64,000 nucleotides of DNA, taken from Domibacillus sp. DTU_2020_1001157_1_SI_ALB_TIR_016. Its GTDB lineage: Bacteria > Bacillota > Bacilli > Bacillales > Domibacillaceae. Location of the stretch: NCBI RefSeq assembly GCF_032341995.1, contig NZ_CP135438.1:62001-126000 (forward strand), written 5' to 3'. Numbering within the stretch: position 1 is the stretch's first letter; every line of letters starts with the position of its first letter. Made by a program: the position numbers and the translations under genes. Shown in pieces: positions 1-8,483 of this stretch. Below the pieces are notes generated by a model. It worked only from the letters and a program-made list of their open reading frames with translations, did no database searches and was not told where the DNA came from.

Positions 1-848
1 CAAAAACGTTTCGCCGTTTTTGGTGCAGTTTTAACAATCAAAACCTCGCTATCGAAAAGGAAAACGGTTTATATAAGCTATCTTTCCCTACGTTAGAAAA
101 GAGAATTGGTGTGCCGGTTATCACAGAAGTGTATCAGCAGCACTGGCTGGATAAAATTCTTTCCGGGCAGGCAAAACAAGGAGCCGCTGAACTGTATGAG
201 AAAAAAGGCAAATGGTATATCTCGCTTTCTATTTCATTTGAACCAGAACGGGCTGCTTCTTCTTCAAAAGTGATGGGCATTGATGTAGGGCTGAACTATT
301 TAGCTGTTGCCTCGGTTGGTACGAAAACGCTCTTCTTTCGAGGAAACGAGGCTGCTTTCATTCGTAGAACATTTTCTTCAAGAAGAAAAAAGTTAGGAAA
401 GCTAAAGCTTCTCCCTGTTATTAAAAAATCCAAAAACAAAGAATCACAGTGGATGAAAAATCTAAATCATAAAATGAGCCGGCAAATCGTTCATTTCGCT
501 GCAGAGAACGGTGTTCACTGCATTCGAATGGAAGATTTGACGGGTATTCGCCGTAAAGCCAAATCAAAAAAAGAAGCTGGCAGAAATCTACACTCCTGGT
601 CTCACTATCAGCTTCAAACGTTTATTGAATACAAAGCAAAAATGGCTGGTATTCAAGTCGAGTACGTGAATCCACATCACACTTCCCAAACGTGTAAATG
701 CGGTCATGTTGATAAAAAGAATCGAAAAAGACACACGTTTTCGTGTATCAAATGTCAATATACACTTCACGCTGATGCGAATGCGGCCATTAATATTTCG
801 AAAGCCATCAGCGGCCTCTCAAAAAAGAAAAACAAGCAAGCAGCTTAA
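1..848 (+). CDS. tnpB: TnpB (IS200/IS605 OrfB) RNA-guided nuclease, 5' end outside window
   Basis: The reading frame is open from the first bases of the window, so the N-terminus is cut off by the window edge and not necessarily by a mutation. Three RuvC-like acidic sites are visible: the Asp in GIDVGLNY, the Glu in RMEDLTG, and the Asp in HADANAAINIS. A four-cysteine zinc ribbon is present (CKCG and CIKC pairs). The TnpB family consists of RNA-guided nickase/nucleases that promote retention of IS605-type elements. No TnpA transposase is visible, so mobility would need one supplied elsewhere. It is only distantly similar to the other TnpB copies in the window, so it is a third lineage. Confidence 0.9.
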   Translation, partial: KTFRRFWCSFNNQNLAIEKENGLYKLSFPTLEKRIGVPVITEVYQQHWLDKILSGQAKQGAAELYEKKGKWYISLSISFEPERAASSSKVMGIDVGLNYLAVASVGTKTLFFRGNEAAFIRRTFSSRRKKLGKLKLLPVIKKSKNKESQWMKNLNHKMSRQIVHFAAENGVHCIRMEDLTGIRRKAKSKKEAGRNLHSWSHYQLQTFIEYKAKMAGIQVEYVNPHHTSQTCKCGHVDKKNRKRHTFSCIKCQYTLHADANAAINISKAISGLSKKKNKQAA

Positions 849-1053
849 CCAAGTCCTGTGGTAACAGCAGGACCGCCTGTAAGGTACATGTATGCCGAAG
901 GCATACATAACGAAGCAGGATGGGCTGATGACACCGCCCTTAACTGAAGGCGAGTTCTAAACAGAAATGGACAGTGAACGGTTTCGCACTTCAGAATCCC
1001 ACCCGTTTCACCGCAAGGTGAAGGGCTTGCGGCTTCAGCCGTGGGAGTGTCAA
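849..1053 (+). mobile_element. Right end and probable omega-RNA region of the first TnpB element
   Basis: After the tnpB stop there are about 200 bases rich in short inverted repeats, for example around 890-905 and 1000-1045. The stretch ends in GTGGGAGTGTCAA. A terminal TCAA is typical of IS605-family right ends. In this family the 3' end of the tnpB transcript forms the omega/reRNA, whose guide is read from the flanking DNA beyond the right end. The boundary at 1053 is inferred from the TCAA. Confidence 0.6.
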
Positions 1054-1194
1054 CAAGGTGAGGTTCCATCCCTTTTCAACAAACTGTCGAGAAGAACAAT
1101 AAAGTACACGCTATATTAAAGTTAAAATATAAAAACAGCGGAAACTTTTTGACTTTCCTTCGTCACTTTTCTTTGATCGGAAAAGAGAAATGGA

Positions 1195-1413
1195 ATGTTA
1201 ATCGATAGTACAAAAATGATGTTAGAAACGCTGTGTTACTATAAAGAGGTTGAGATTACTCATACATTCAGCAAGGATGAACAGCCTTTATTAAAAACTA
1301 GTTGTGTGAAAAACACTGACACACTAAAAGTAGCCTTTATCCAAAACGAAACGATTGAATATTATGAAAACGTTGAAGAAGCTTTATGTATCATCGGTAA
1401 ACTAATAGATTAA
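1195..1413 (+). CDS. Hypothetical 72-aa protein
   Basis: This is a short acidic soluble protein with no signal peptide or membrane segment that I can see, and I do not recognise the family. A purine-rich stretch (GGAAAAGAGAAATGGA) precedes the ATG, but the Shine-Dalgarno match is only fair. A hairpin followed by nine T residues lies downstream at 1486-1511. That terminator is now separated from the stop codon by a 55-base mobile-element relic. The terminator supports a real transcription unit. Confidence 0.5.
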   Translation: MLIDSTKMMLETLCYYKEVEITHTFSKDEQPLLKTSCVKNTDTLKVAFIQNETIEYYENVEEALCIIGKLID

Positions 1414-1425
1414 TAGCTTTTTTAT

Positions 1426-1480
1426 CATCTTTGGCGAAAACACCCCACTTCAACCGTCAGGTAAGTGGGCGGTAGTTCAA
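1426..1480 (+). mobile_element. Minimal LE-RE fusion of an IS1341-type element (55 bp)
   Basis: The left 16 or so bases (CATCTTTGGCGAAAACACC) match the left tip of the full elements at 28156 and 35348. The rest (CAGGTAAGTGGGCGGTAGTTCAA) matches their right tip, including the CCCACTT/AAGTGGG hairpin and the terminal TTCAA. The whole interior, including tnpB, is absent. It is preceded by TTTAT, as in the full copies. This has the structure expected of a mini-element (MITE/PATE type) mobilised through its ends. Confidence 0.75.
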
Positions 1481-1485
1481 AAAGT

Positions 1486-1511
1486 CTCTAGAAATTTTAG
1501 AGTTTTTTTTT
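1486..1511 (+). terminator. Intrinsic terminator of the 72-aa gene
   Basis: A CTCTA/TAGAG stem with an AT-rich loop is followed by nine T residues. Confidence 0.6.
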
Positions 1512-1758
1512 GGCATTATTTCGGTTAATGGCTGATGAACCTCTGTTGAACTCTTCAACCAGTACCTCTACTCCTGACGATTCGCTATAGAAATTGAAAC
1601 CACTGAGTGACTGTCCTTTTCTGGATCCTCTTGTTCAGCGCCTCTTTGATATTTCTCTTGACTAATTTCCCAGTAAATTTATACAAAATTTTAAAAAATG
1701 GTTAATCTCCTTATAATGATTACTGGAACGAAAAAACACAATTCGGTTGGCAGGTCGA

Positions 1759-2037
1759 ATGAGTCAGTTCTTTGATGTGAGTAACCTTCCCCGACACGCA
1801 AAAGACTTTTTTACGTTTTTACGAATAAACACCCCTAAATTGGCAACCATTCTAATAAAGAAAATTTTAGGAGTGGTTATCATTTTTACTCAAACAACTT
1901 TTTTTCTTATATTTTTTGTCGTATCTTTTGTTGTAATAGCCTGGCTTCTTTACCAAGGCTTCAGCCCGAACAGCAAACTTAATAAACCTGAACCAAAAGA
2001 TCAAACTAATCAACAGAATGGATCGGGAAAGCAATAA
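1759..2037 (+). CDS. Small membrane protein, unknown
   Basis: The predicted protein is about 92 aa. It has a soluble N-terminal part of around 40 residues, one or two hydrophobic segments at about residues 40-72 (LGVVIIF...VVIAWLLY), and a polar Pro/Asn/Gln-rich tail. I do not recognise the family. The ATG at 1759 is chosen because GGCAGG precedes it; a TTG at 1747 in frame is possible. It stands alone, with no clear partner. Confidence 0.55.
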   Translation: MSQFFDVSNLPRHAKDFFTFLRINTPKLATILIKKILGVVIIFTQTTFFLIFFVVSFVVIAWLLYQGFSPNSKLNKPEPKDQTNQQNGSGKQ

Positions 2038-2295
2038 TGCTCCCTGCTGTCTCGATCAACTGTTAGGAGGGAGTTCTTCTCCCAGGTTATTTAAACAGTC
2101 CTGACCTTGCCCGTCTTTCTTTTCCTGCAGTATGCCGTCGCTCCGTAAGAAACAAATCCCCATCCTTATAGTAAGCATCCCATCCTTCTTTCCATTCGCC
2201 TGTCAGCTTGCTATTGACTGGCCAGTGTTCCTCTTGTGTATGCAAGTCGACCGGACGGATTCAACTGTCACTACAATAAATAGAACCAAATGAAA

Positions 2296-2342
2296 GAAGC
2301 TGTTTCAGAAATGGCCTTTCCGCCGGTTTCTGAAACAGCTTC
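2296..2342 (-). terminator. Terminator of the puc/ureide operon
   Basis: A perfect 16-bp stem (GAAGCTGTTTCAGAAA and its complement) lies 8 bases beyond the last stop codon of the minus-strand operon. Confidence 0.7.
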
Positions 2343-2350
2343 TTATCTTC

Positions 2351-3217
2351 TTATTTTCGTTTTTTGACTGGATTCGTTAAACGGGGGAACCCGGTGATCC
2401 GGCACTCGATGGCATCCCCTTCACGGATGATAGCCGATCCCGGTGTTCCGGTTAAAATCATATCTCCTGGCTGAAGCGTCATGATTTTTGAGAAAAACGA
2501 CACAATAAAAGCCGGTGAGTACATCATATTGGCAATCACATTTTCGTGGCAGACAGAACCGTTTAATACGGTTTCAACTTTAATTGAAGCCAGATCCGCC
2601 ACTTCATCCGATGTGATCAAATACGGGCCAAAGCTGCAAAATGTATTAAAGCTTTTTGCCCGCTGAAGAAAACGGGGATTTTGATTTTGGATGTCTTTTG
2701 CAGTCATATCCAGACTGGCGGTAAAGCCCGCAATTACATCCCAAAAATCAGCTTCTTCTACATTTTCGCATGTTTTGCCTATCACGATGGCCAGTTCCGC
2801 TTCCCCCGATACATTGGGCGACTGCGGCGGAATTTGAATCGCTTCACCTGGACCGATTAAACTGGAATTTGGCTTCATAAAAATAACCGGCTCTTCTTCC
2901 GGAGGCTTGCCCGATAACTCTAATGCTTTTTCCATGTAATTCATGCCGACCCCGAATACTTTTTCCGGATGGCGGAATAACGGAGCAAATGACACAGCGT
3001 CCAGTGCAAAGCCACTTAGCGTTTGAAGCCGGGTACGGCCTTCTTGCTGGTACCAGCTCCTTACCTCATCCAGCTCCCCTTTTTGCAAAAGAAGAAGCAG
3101 GTCTTCACTCCACTGTTTTCCCGCAACTTCGTTCACATGGCTCATCAAATAAACCGTTTCCTGCTCAATCAATACCGCTTTTTCGTAGCCTTCGTTGTAA
3201 ATCGCAGCAAGTTTCAT
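2351..3217 (-). CDS. Fumarylacetoacetate hydrolase (FAH) family protein
   Basis: This 288-aa protein has the FAH C-terminal fold. Visible marks are the GVGMNYMEKA start of the domain, the metal-binding segment SGEAELAIVIG, and the closing LTGTPGSAIIREGD motif. Family members hydrolyse or isomerise 2,4-dioxo or oxaloacetate-like acids with a divalent metal. The ATG at 3217 follows GGAGGAAGTAAAAGG and overlaps the upstream amidase stop as ATGA, so translation is probably coupled. It is the last gene of a five-gene operon with purine/ureide degradation genes. A role on a small oxo-acid from that pathway is inference. Confidence 0.85.
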   Translation of the reverse strand: MKLAAIYNEGYEKAVLIEQETVYLMSHVNEVAGKQWSEDLLLLLQKGELDEVRSWYQQEGRTRLQTLSGFALDAVSFAPLFRHPEKVFGVGMNYMEKALELSGKPPEEEPVIFMKPNSSLIGPGEAIQIPPQSPNVSGEAELAIVIGKTCENVEEADFWDVIAGFTASLDMTAKDIQNQNPRFLQRAKSFNTFCSFGPYLITSDEVADLASIKVETVLNGSVCHENVIANMMYSPAFIVSFFSKIMTLQPGDMILTGTPGSAIIREGDAIECRITGFPRLTNPVKKRK

Positions 3218-4407
3218 CCTTTTACTTCCTCCCCGCTGCACGCTTGGACAAAAGCAGAAGCCCATTGGATCAGCCGCCTGTCTTGATGTCTTCCAGCAAT
3301 CACGGATAATCCAACTGGCAGGCCGCCGGCTTCTGTCAGGGGCAGCGTTATTTGAGGCAGGCCAGCAAGACCCGCGATACAGGTTAGTTGCATTGTCTTA
3401 GCACGGTACTGTTCCGCAGCTTCCCCATGTAAATTCAAAAGCGGGGCAGGACCTGGCGCCGTTGGAATGATTAAAAGCGCGTCATCTTTTAACAGTTCGT
3501 CCATACGCTGCTGAATGTCCTTCCGCTTATGGAGCTGGCCTTGGCACTCCGCTTTCTTTAGAGTGCCAGCCATTTGAAACCGCTCCGCAATACCCGGCCC
3601 GAATACTGGCTGCTCTTTCGTAATCCATGAACCGTGTTCTTCCCAAATTTCCAGCGCTTGAATCGTCCGGAACACTTCTGTCCAGGCCGCTAACCCTTCT
3701 TCTGCAACCCGGACGTGCTCCACGTGTGTCGTTTGTTTTTCGGCTGCCGGCAGCAGACGTCGCAGTGCCGCTTTCGTTTCAGTATCCGGCAGTGCCCACG
3801 CCTCTTCTTCTATTAAAATACGTTGGAATGGATTCTTTTTATCAGAAGCAGGAAGCAGGACATCGCCTGCTTGAGCAAGCAGATTTAGATCCTGTGCCAT
3901 CCAGCCGACTGTATCAAAGCTTTTGGCCAGCGGAATCACGCCGCTTATATCGACAGCGCCATGTGTCGGCCGAATGCCATACAAGCCGCAGTACGAAGAC
4001 GGAATGCGGACCGAGCCTCCTGTATCAGTTCCAATGGCAAAATCAACAAGTCCGGCCGCCGCGGCAGCAGCAGAGCCGCTTGAAGAGCCGCCTGGAATGC
4101 GGTCCGGCGCTTTCGGGTTCACCGGCGTTCCGTAATGCGCATTTTCACCGTTCAAGCTGTACATCAGCTCATCCGTCTGAAGAGTGCCTGTAAGGGCCGC
4201 CCCTGCATCAAGCAGTTTTCGAATCGAATCTGCTGTTTCCTCCGCCGGCTCGTGCGTCCGGAGCCAGTCTGGATTGCCTGCACTGCTCGTATATCCTTTG
4301 ATGGAAAACACATCTTTGACCGCAAAGGTACGGCCATCGAGTGCTCCTTCTCCAGTCGGTACAAGCTTGATTTCTTGATCGACAAACGCATTCCATTGAT
4401 CATTCAT
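3214..4407 (-). CDS. Amidase signature family hydrolase
   Basis: About 397 aa. The Ser-cisSer-Lys machinery is visible: Lys in FAVKDVF, the GGSSSGSAAAA stretch, and the nucleophile region GTDTGGSVRIPSS. The start at 4407 is set by GGGAGG seven bases upstream. It overlaps the permease stop by 8 bases and the FAH start by 4, so it is inside a tight operon. Enzymes of this family include AtzE/HpxY-type and allophanate hydrolases acting on carbamoylated acids. Given PucF and PucG upstream, oxalurate or another ureido acid is a sensible candidate substrate, but this is inferred from context only. Confidence 0.85.
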   Translation of the reverse strand: MNDQWNAFVDQEIKLVPTGEGALDGRTFAVKDVFSIKGYTSSAGNPDWLRTHEPAEETADSIRKLLDAGAALTGTLQTDELMYSLNGENAHYGTPVNPKAPDRIPGGSSSGSAAAAAAGLVDFAIGTDTGGSVRIPSSYCGLYGIRPTHGAVDISGVIPLAKSFDTVGWMAQDLNLLAQAGDVLLPASDKKNPFQRILIEEEAWALPDTETKAALRRLLPAAEKQTTHVEHVRVAEEGLAAWTEVFRTIQALEIWEEHGSWITKEQPVFGPGIAERFQMAGTLKKAECQGQLHKRKDIQQRMDELLKDDALLIIPTAPGPAPLLNLHGEAAEQYRAKTMQLTCIAGLAGLPQITLPLTEAGGLPVGLSVIAGRHQDRRLIQWASAFVQACSGEEVKG

Positions 4408-5752
4408 TTTGATACGCCTCCCCTTTAATAAGTTTGAAACGCCTGCTTTGTTTCCGCTTGCGTTCCTTAAAGCGGCTGTTCTCCAGCACAAGCGACAGTA
4501 AAATTCCGATCAGCAGGCCATTGCTGACGAGCGGCCGTATAAAAGCCGGAAATGAAAGAAAATATTCCGTAGGGAAAAATAGAAAAATAATACCGATAAA
4601 CAGGGGCGCGGCGACCCGGTACAGGTTGGCCGGTGTCATCTCGATTTGAGCAAAGTAACCGAGCGCGGTTTGCAGCAAGCGCATATACGCAACAAGCAGC
4701 GCGGCACTGCCGACGCTTAAAGGCATTTGCGCCATTAAATGGCCCACCGCCGGAATGATCCCCATGATGATAAAGAAGATACCCCCAAGAATAAACGGCA
4801 GCCTCTCCAAAATGCGCGTTTGATGCAAAAAACCAATGGACGACACATATGGAGCGTATGGCACCATGCCGAAGACACCGGAGACCATGGTAAACACACC
4901 TGAAATCGTAAAAGAACGGCGGTACTGCCGGTTCCCTGTTTCATCCTGATACATCGAGTCGGTTCCTTTTAAGGCACCAAATGTATTCGATAGATTCAGC
5001 ATACCAGCTACGACAGCTGTCATGATAATACCAGCATCAAAAGACAGATCCCCAAGAAGAAACAAGCCAAAAGCAGGGGCGCTGCTCATACCGGCGGCTT
5101 CTCCTGAAGCTGAAAATAGTGCTTCATATGCAATCCAGCCGACGATAATGCTGATCAGAAGCGAATAGCGGCTGATGCTGGGATGTCCTTTTACACTGAG
5201 CAAAATCGTAAACAAGACGATGGCGCATGACAGTAAAAAAACAGGAACATCAATCTGCGGCGCAGCTTCGCCGGTGCTAAAGGGGAGCCCGAGCATCCCT
5301 TTCAAAAAAATAGTATTCAGCCGGACGGCCAGCAAAAACGTAAAGACGGCCATAACACCGGCATTGAACCATTTGGCGATATGAGCGGATAAACCGGATA
5401 AGCCGACCAGCACCGTGATCAGTCCAGATAAAACAATGCCGGCTGAAATACTGCCTCCCAGCACTGAGAGAGGAATCCCTTGTGCGGGTGCTATGTAGCA
5501 CATACTTAAAATAACGCCCCACCAAAGACCTGACTGCCCTTCCATAATCGAGCGGCGATGGCCAAACAGGGCTTGGACAATACAAGCGAGTCCTGTGAAA
5601 ATAAAAGAAAGCTGAAGGAGCGCTACTATTTTCCCCTGCTCCAGCTCAAATGCACTTCCAATCGTAATCGGGATGACGACTGTATTTGTAAAAAGAAAAA
5701 ACAGCCATTGCATCCCTGCAGTCCAATGTTTTACCTTCATCCATTCCCGCAT
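4400..5752 (-). CDS. NCS2-type purine/pyrimidine (uracil-xanthine) permease
   Basis: A polytopic membrane protein of about 450 aa with 12 or more hydrophobic segments. It resembles the NCS2 family, as in B. subtilis YwdJ; the GDLSFDAGIIMTAVVAGMLNLSNT region matches the family's substrate-binding helix area. The ATG at 5752 is preferred over an upstream TTG because AAGGTGAAGAT precedes it. It sits between pucG and the amidase, which suggests import of a purine, allantoin or a related ureide. The cytoplasmic C-terminal tail is very basic (SRFKERKRKQSRR). Confidence 0.88.
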   Translation of the reverse strand: MREWMKVKHWTAGMQWLFFLFTNTVVIPITIGSAFELEQGKIVALLQLSFIFTGLACIVQALFGHRRSIMEGQSGLWWGVILSMCYIAPAQGIPLSVLGGSISAGIVLSGLITVLVGLSGLSAHIAKWFNAGVMAVFTFLLAVRLNTIFLKGMLGLPFSTGEAAPQIDVPVFLLSCAIVLFTILLSVKGHPSISRYSLLISIIVGWIAYEALFSASGEAAGMSSAPAFGLFLLGDLSFDAGIIMTAVVAGMLNLSNTFGALKGTDSMYQDETGNRQYRRSFTISGVFTMVSGVFGMVPYAPYVSSIGFLHQTRILERLPFILGGIFFIIMGIIPAVGHLMAQMPLSVGSAALLVAYMRLLQTALGYFAQIEMTPANLYRVAAPLFIGIIFLFFPTEYFLSFPAFIRPLVSNGLLIGILLSLVLENSRFKERKRKQSRRFKLIKGEAYQNE

Positions 5753-5781
5753 ATCTTCACCTTCTTTTCCAAGCAAAAGAG

Positions 5782-5833
5782 TAAGAAGCCGGCTTCCACC
5801 ATAAACAAACTATGGACACGAGCCGGCTTCTTA
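5782..5833 (-). terminator. Hairpin between pucG and the permease gene
   Basis: A 13-bp perfect stem (TAAGAAGCCGGCT/AGCCGGCTTCTTA) begins at the pucG stop codon. The downstream genes are tightly packed and lack another obvious promoter, so it may act as a partial terminator that lowers permease-amidase-FAH expression relative to pucFG. Confidence 0.6.
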
Positions 5834-7081
5834 TTACATCATAACTTTTTCAGCAGCCGCTGTCTCGTACACGTTTAGCGCAGCCTGCAGTGCTTCTCCT
5901 CTTTGAACAATGGCGCCATTTCGGATCAATGCGGCTTCAAGGCCAGATAATACAGCAAATACATTTTCTTTCCGGCAGCTGTATCCCATTGCGCCAATGC
6001 GCCAGATTTTTCCGTGGAGCGGGCCGAACGAGCTGGCAATTTCAATTCCAAACTGCTCAAGCAGCATAGACCGAACAGCTTCTCCGTCAATACCTTCTGG
6101 AATATTGACGCAGGTGACCATTGGCAGTTTCCATGGCACATCGTTGAACAGCGTCAGCCCCATGGCTTTAATTCCTTCCATGATGGCTTTTTCATGAAGG
6201 CGGTGGCGGGCAAAGCGCGCTTCAAGACCTTCTTCAAGCACAACACGGGCGCCTTCCCGAAGTGCATAAAGCATAGACGTCGCTTCCGTATGGTGGTTCA
6301 GACGGCGTGGTCCCCAGTAGTCCTGCAGCTGGCTTAAATCAAAGTAATTGCTTTGAATAGGATGCAGGACATTTTCTGCATCTTCCGCTGTCCGTACGCC
6401 TCTTTCCACTTTCTTGCGAGAAGCCAGAATTTTCTCGACCCGCTCATTGTACGTAATTGGCGCCATACCGGATGGCACGGAAAAACACTTTTGCGTGCCG
6501 CCAATGACCGCATCAAGCTGCCATTCATCCACTTTCACTTCGGTTCCGGCAATGGTCGCAACTGCATCTACGATAGAAATAATGCCCATTTCGCGGCAGG
6601 CTTTCCCGACTTTATCAAGTGGCTGCATGCATCCTGTTGACGTTTCCCCGTGAACAACAGCTAATACTTTCGGTTTTACCCGCTCTAATGCTTCAATAAT
6701 TTCATCTTGGTCAAATACCTGGCCCCACTCTGTTTCAATGGTATGAATTTCAGCACCATTGCGCTCTGCAATTTCCGTCAGCAGATGGCCAAACCGTCCA
6801 AAGATCGGAATTAAAACTTTATCTCCTGGTGCCAGCACACTCGTTAATACCGCTTCAAGACCTGAGCGGGATGTTCCGTCGATCGGAAATGCCCATTGGT
6901 TTTTTGTCTGAAATACCTGGCGCAGCATATCCATCGTTTCATTCATAATGTGAGTAAAAGCCGGATCAAACTGGCCTAGAATCGGTGTACTCATGGCACG
7001 AAGCACCCGTGGATCTGCTTCAACCGGTCCCGGTGTCATGATTGTACGTAAAGGTGTATTTAATTCACGATATCCCGTCAT
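5834..7081 (-). CDS. pucG: (S)-ureidoglycine-glyoxylate aminotransferase
   Basis: 415 aa, the length of B. subtilis PucG, and closely similar in my reading (TPGPVEADPRVL start, GQFDPAF). It is a fold-type I PLP aminotransferase; the Schiff-base lysine is in GGTQKCFSVPSG. PucG transfers the amino group from ureidoglycine to glyoxylate, giving oxalurate and glycine. It lies 13 bases downstream of pucF, the enzyme that makes ureidoglycine, so the two steps are coupled. The start ATG has AAGGAGG-like sequence upstream. Confidence 0.93.
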   Translation of the reverse strand: MTGYRELNTPLRTIMTPGPVEADPRVLRAMSTPILGQFDPAFTHIMNETMDMLRQVFQTKNQWAFPIDGTSRSGLEAVLTSVLAPGDKVLIPIFGRFGHLLTEIAERNGAEIHTIETEWGQVFDQDEIIEALERVKPKVLAVVHGETSTGCMQPLDKVGKACREMGIISIVDAVATIAGTEVKVDEWQLDAVIGGTQKCFSVPSGMAPITYNERVEKILASRKKVERGVRTAEDAENVLHPIQSNYFDLSQLQDYWGPRRLNHHTEATSMLYALREGARVVLEEGLEARFARHRLHEKAIMEGIKAMGLTLFNDVPWKLPMVTCVNIPEGIDGEAVRSMLLEQFGIEIASSFGPLHGKIWRIGAMGYSCRKENVFAVLSGLEAALIRNGAIVQRGEALQAALNVYETAAAEKVMM

Positions 7082-7094
7082 CTTGTTTTCCTCC

Positions 7095-8336
7095 TTAGTA
7101 AGCTAACTCATATAACGTCTTTTTTAACAGCTGGACTCCCTGTTCCAAGTCTTCTGCTTTTGTATATTCATCCGGTGAATGACTGATCCCCCGGTGGCTC
7201 GGCACAAACAATAAAGAGGTCGGCACATACTGGCCAAACACTTGAGAATCATGTCCTGCACCGCTTGTCATCACTTTGTAAGGAATCTGCTCTCTTTCTA
7301 AAATGTCAGTCGACAGCGCACTCAGCTTCTGACACATCGGCACCGGTTTTTCATTCATCCAGTTTTCAATGTGAATACCTGTCTGGTGCACCTGACAGAT
7401 TTGCTCAAAGGTTTCAAAAACAGCAGTGCTGAACGATTCCAGCAACGGTTCCTCGCTATGGCGAATATCGACTGAAAACACGACTTCACGGGCAATGACG
7501 TTTGGAATGTTTGGTTTAATCTCCATCCTGCCAACCGTGGCGACGAGGTCCAGGTCGGTTTTCTTTGCTCGCTCGATCAGCGTTTGAGTAAGCACGGCCG
7601 CTGTGTAAACCGCGTCTTTTCGGTACGTCATCGGTGTCGTGCCCGCATGATTACTTTCTCCTGTAATCGTTACGTTATAGCGGCGCTGCCCGACAATGTG
7701 GCTGACGACGCCCACTGCTTTTCCTTCCCGCTCCAGTACTTCTCCCTGCTCAATGTGAAGTTCAATAAAACAATCCAGATCATCCCGTTTTGCTTTGCGG
7801 AAGTGCCCAAGACCAAATCCCGCCGCATTCATCGCTTCTGTAAACGTTGTGCCAGATGAGTCTTTCAGTTCTTGGATATGCTCCTCTTTCCGCAGTCCTG
7901 TAATATTTCCCGATCCCCAATACGTGAGGGGAAAACGGCTTCCTTCTTCTTCACAAAGCGACACCACTTCGATCGTTTGCTTCGGCTGCCCGTACTGCTT
8001 AAAGAGTGACTTCAATGCCAGTATACCGGCCACAATGCCGTACGCCCCGTCATATTTACCGCCATCTGCCACTGTATCAATATGGGAACCGGTTAAAATC
8101 ACAGCATCCGTTTTTTCGGACCCTTCCAAGCGCCCATAAAGATTTCCGGCATCATCAAAATAAGAAACTAGTCCGGCAGCTTCCATTTCTTTTTGAAGCG
8201 CCTGTTGGGCTTCCTGCCATTTTTGATCGTATAAAAGGCGGGTAACGCCGCCTCTTTCGGTCTGCCCGTAACGAGCCAGCCATTCCGTCATTTCATAGGC
8301 CGTTTTCATTTCGATAGGCGGATCCGTTTTAATCAT
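7095..8336 (-). CDS. pucF: Allantoate amidohydrolase (M20 family)
   Basis: About 413 aa, an M20/hydantoinase-carbamoylase metallopeptidase-like enzyme. The di-metal ligands can be seen: TGSHIDTVADGGKYDG, CEEEGSRF, the ELHIEQG segment, and SGAGHDSQ near the C-terminus. It hydrolyses allantoate to ureidoglycine, CO2 and ammonia. I prefer ATG 8336 because GGAGGG lies six bases upstream; the ATG at 8342 is too close to that site. It is the first gene of the minus-strand operon and divergent from pucR, which probably regulates it. Confidence 0.92.
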   Translation of the reverse strand: MIKTDPPIEMKTAYEMTEWLARYGQTERGGVTRLLYDQKWQEAQQALQKEMEAAGLVSYFDDAGNLYGRLEGSEKTDAVILTGSHIDTVADGGKYDGAYGIVAGILALKSLFKQYGQPKQTIEVVSLCEEEGSRFPLTYWGSGNITGLRKEEHIQELKDSSGTTFTEAMNAAGFGLGHFRKAKRDDLDCFIELHIEQGEVLEREGKAVGVVSHIVGQRRYNVTITGESNHAGTTPMTYRKDAVYTAAVLTQTLIERAKKTDLDLVATVGRMEIKPNIPNVIAREVVFSVDIRHSEEPLLESFSTAVFETFEQICQVHQTGIHIENWMNEKPVPMCQKLSALSTDILEREQIPYKVMTSGAGHDSQVFGQYVPTSLLFVPSHRGISHSPDEYTKAEDLEQGVQLLKKTLYELAY

Positions 8337-8483
8337 ATCCATCCCTCCGCTCTTTTCTTGTGTGATTTTATTGTAATCGAACGATAAACGAAAAACATTC
8401 ATAAAAATGTAGAAAATTCTCTCGTTTTATTGTTTAATCTAACTAAAAGATCAAACTATTCGAACATCAAGGAGAGAACGAAC

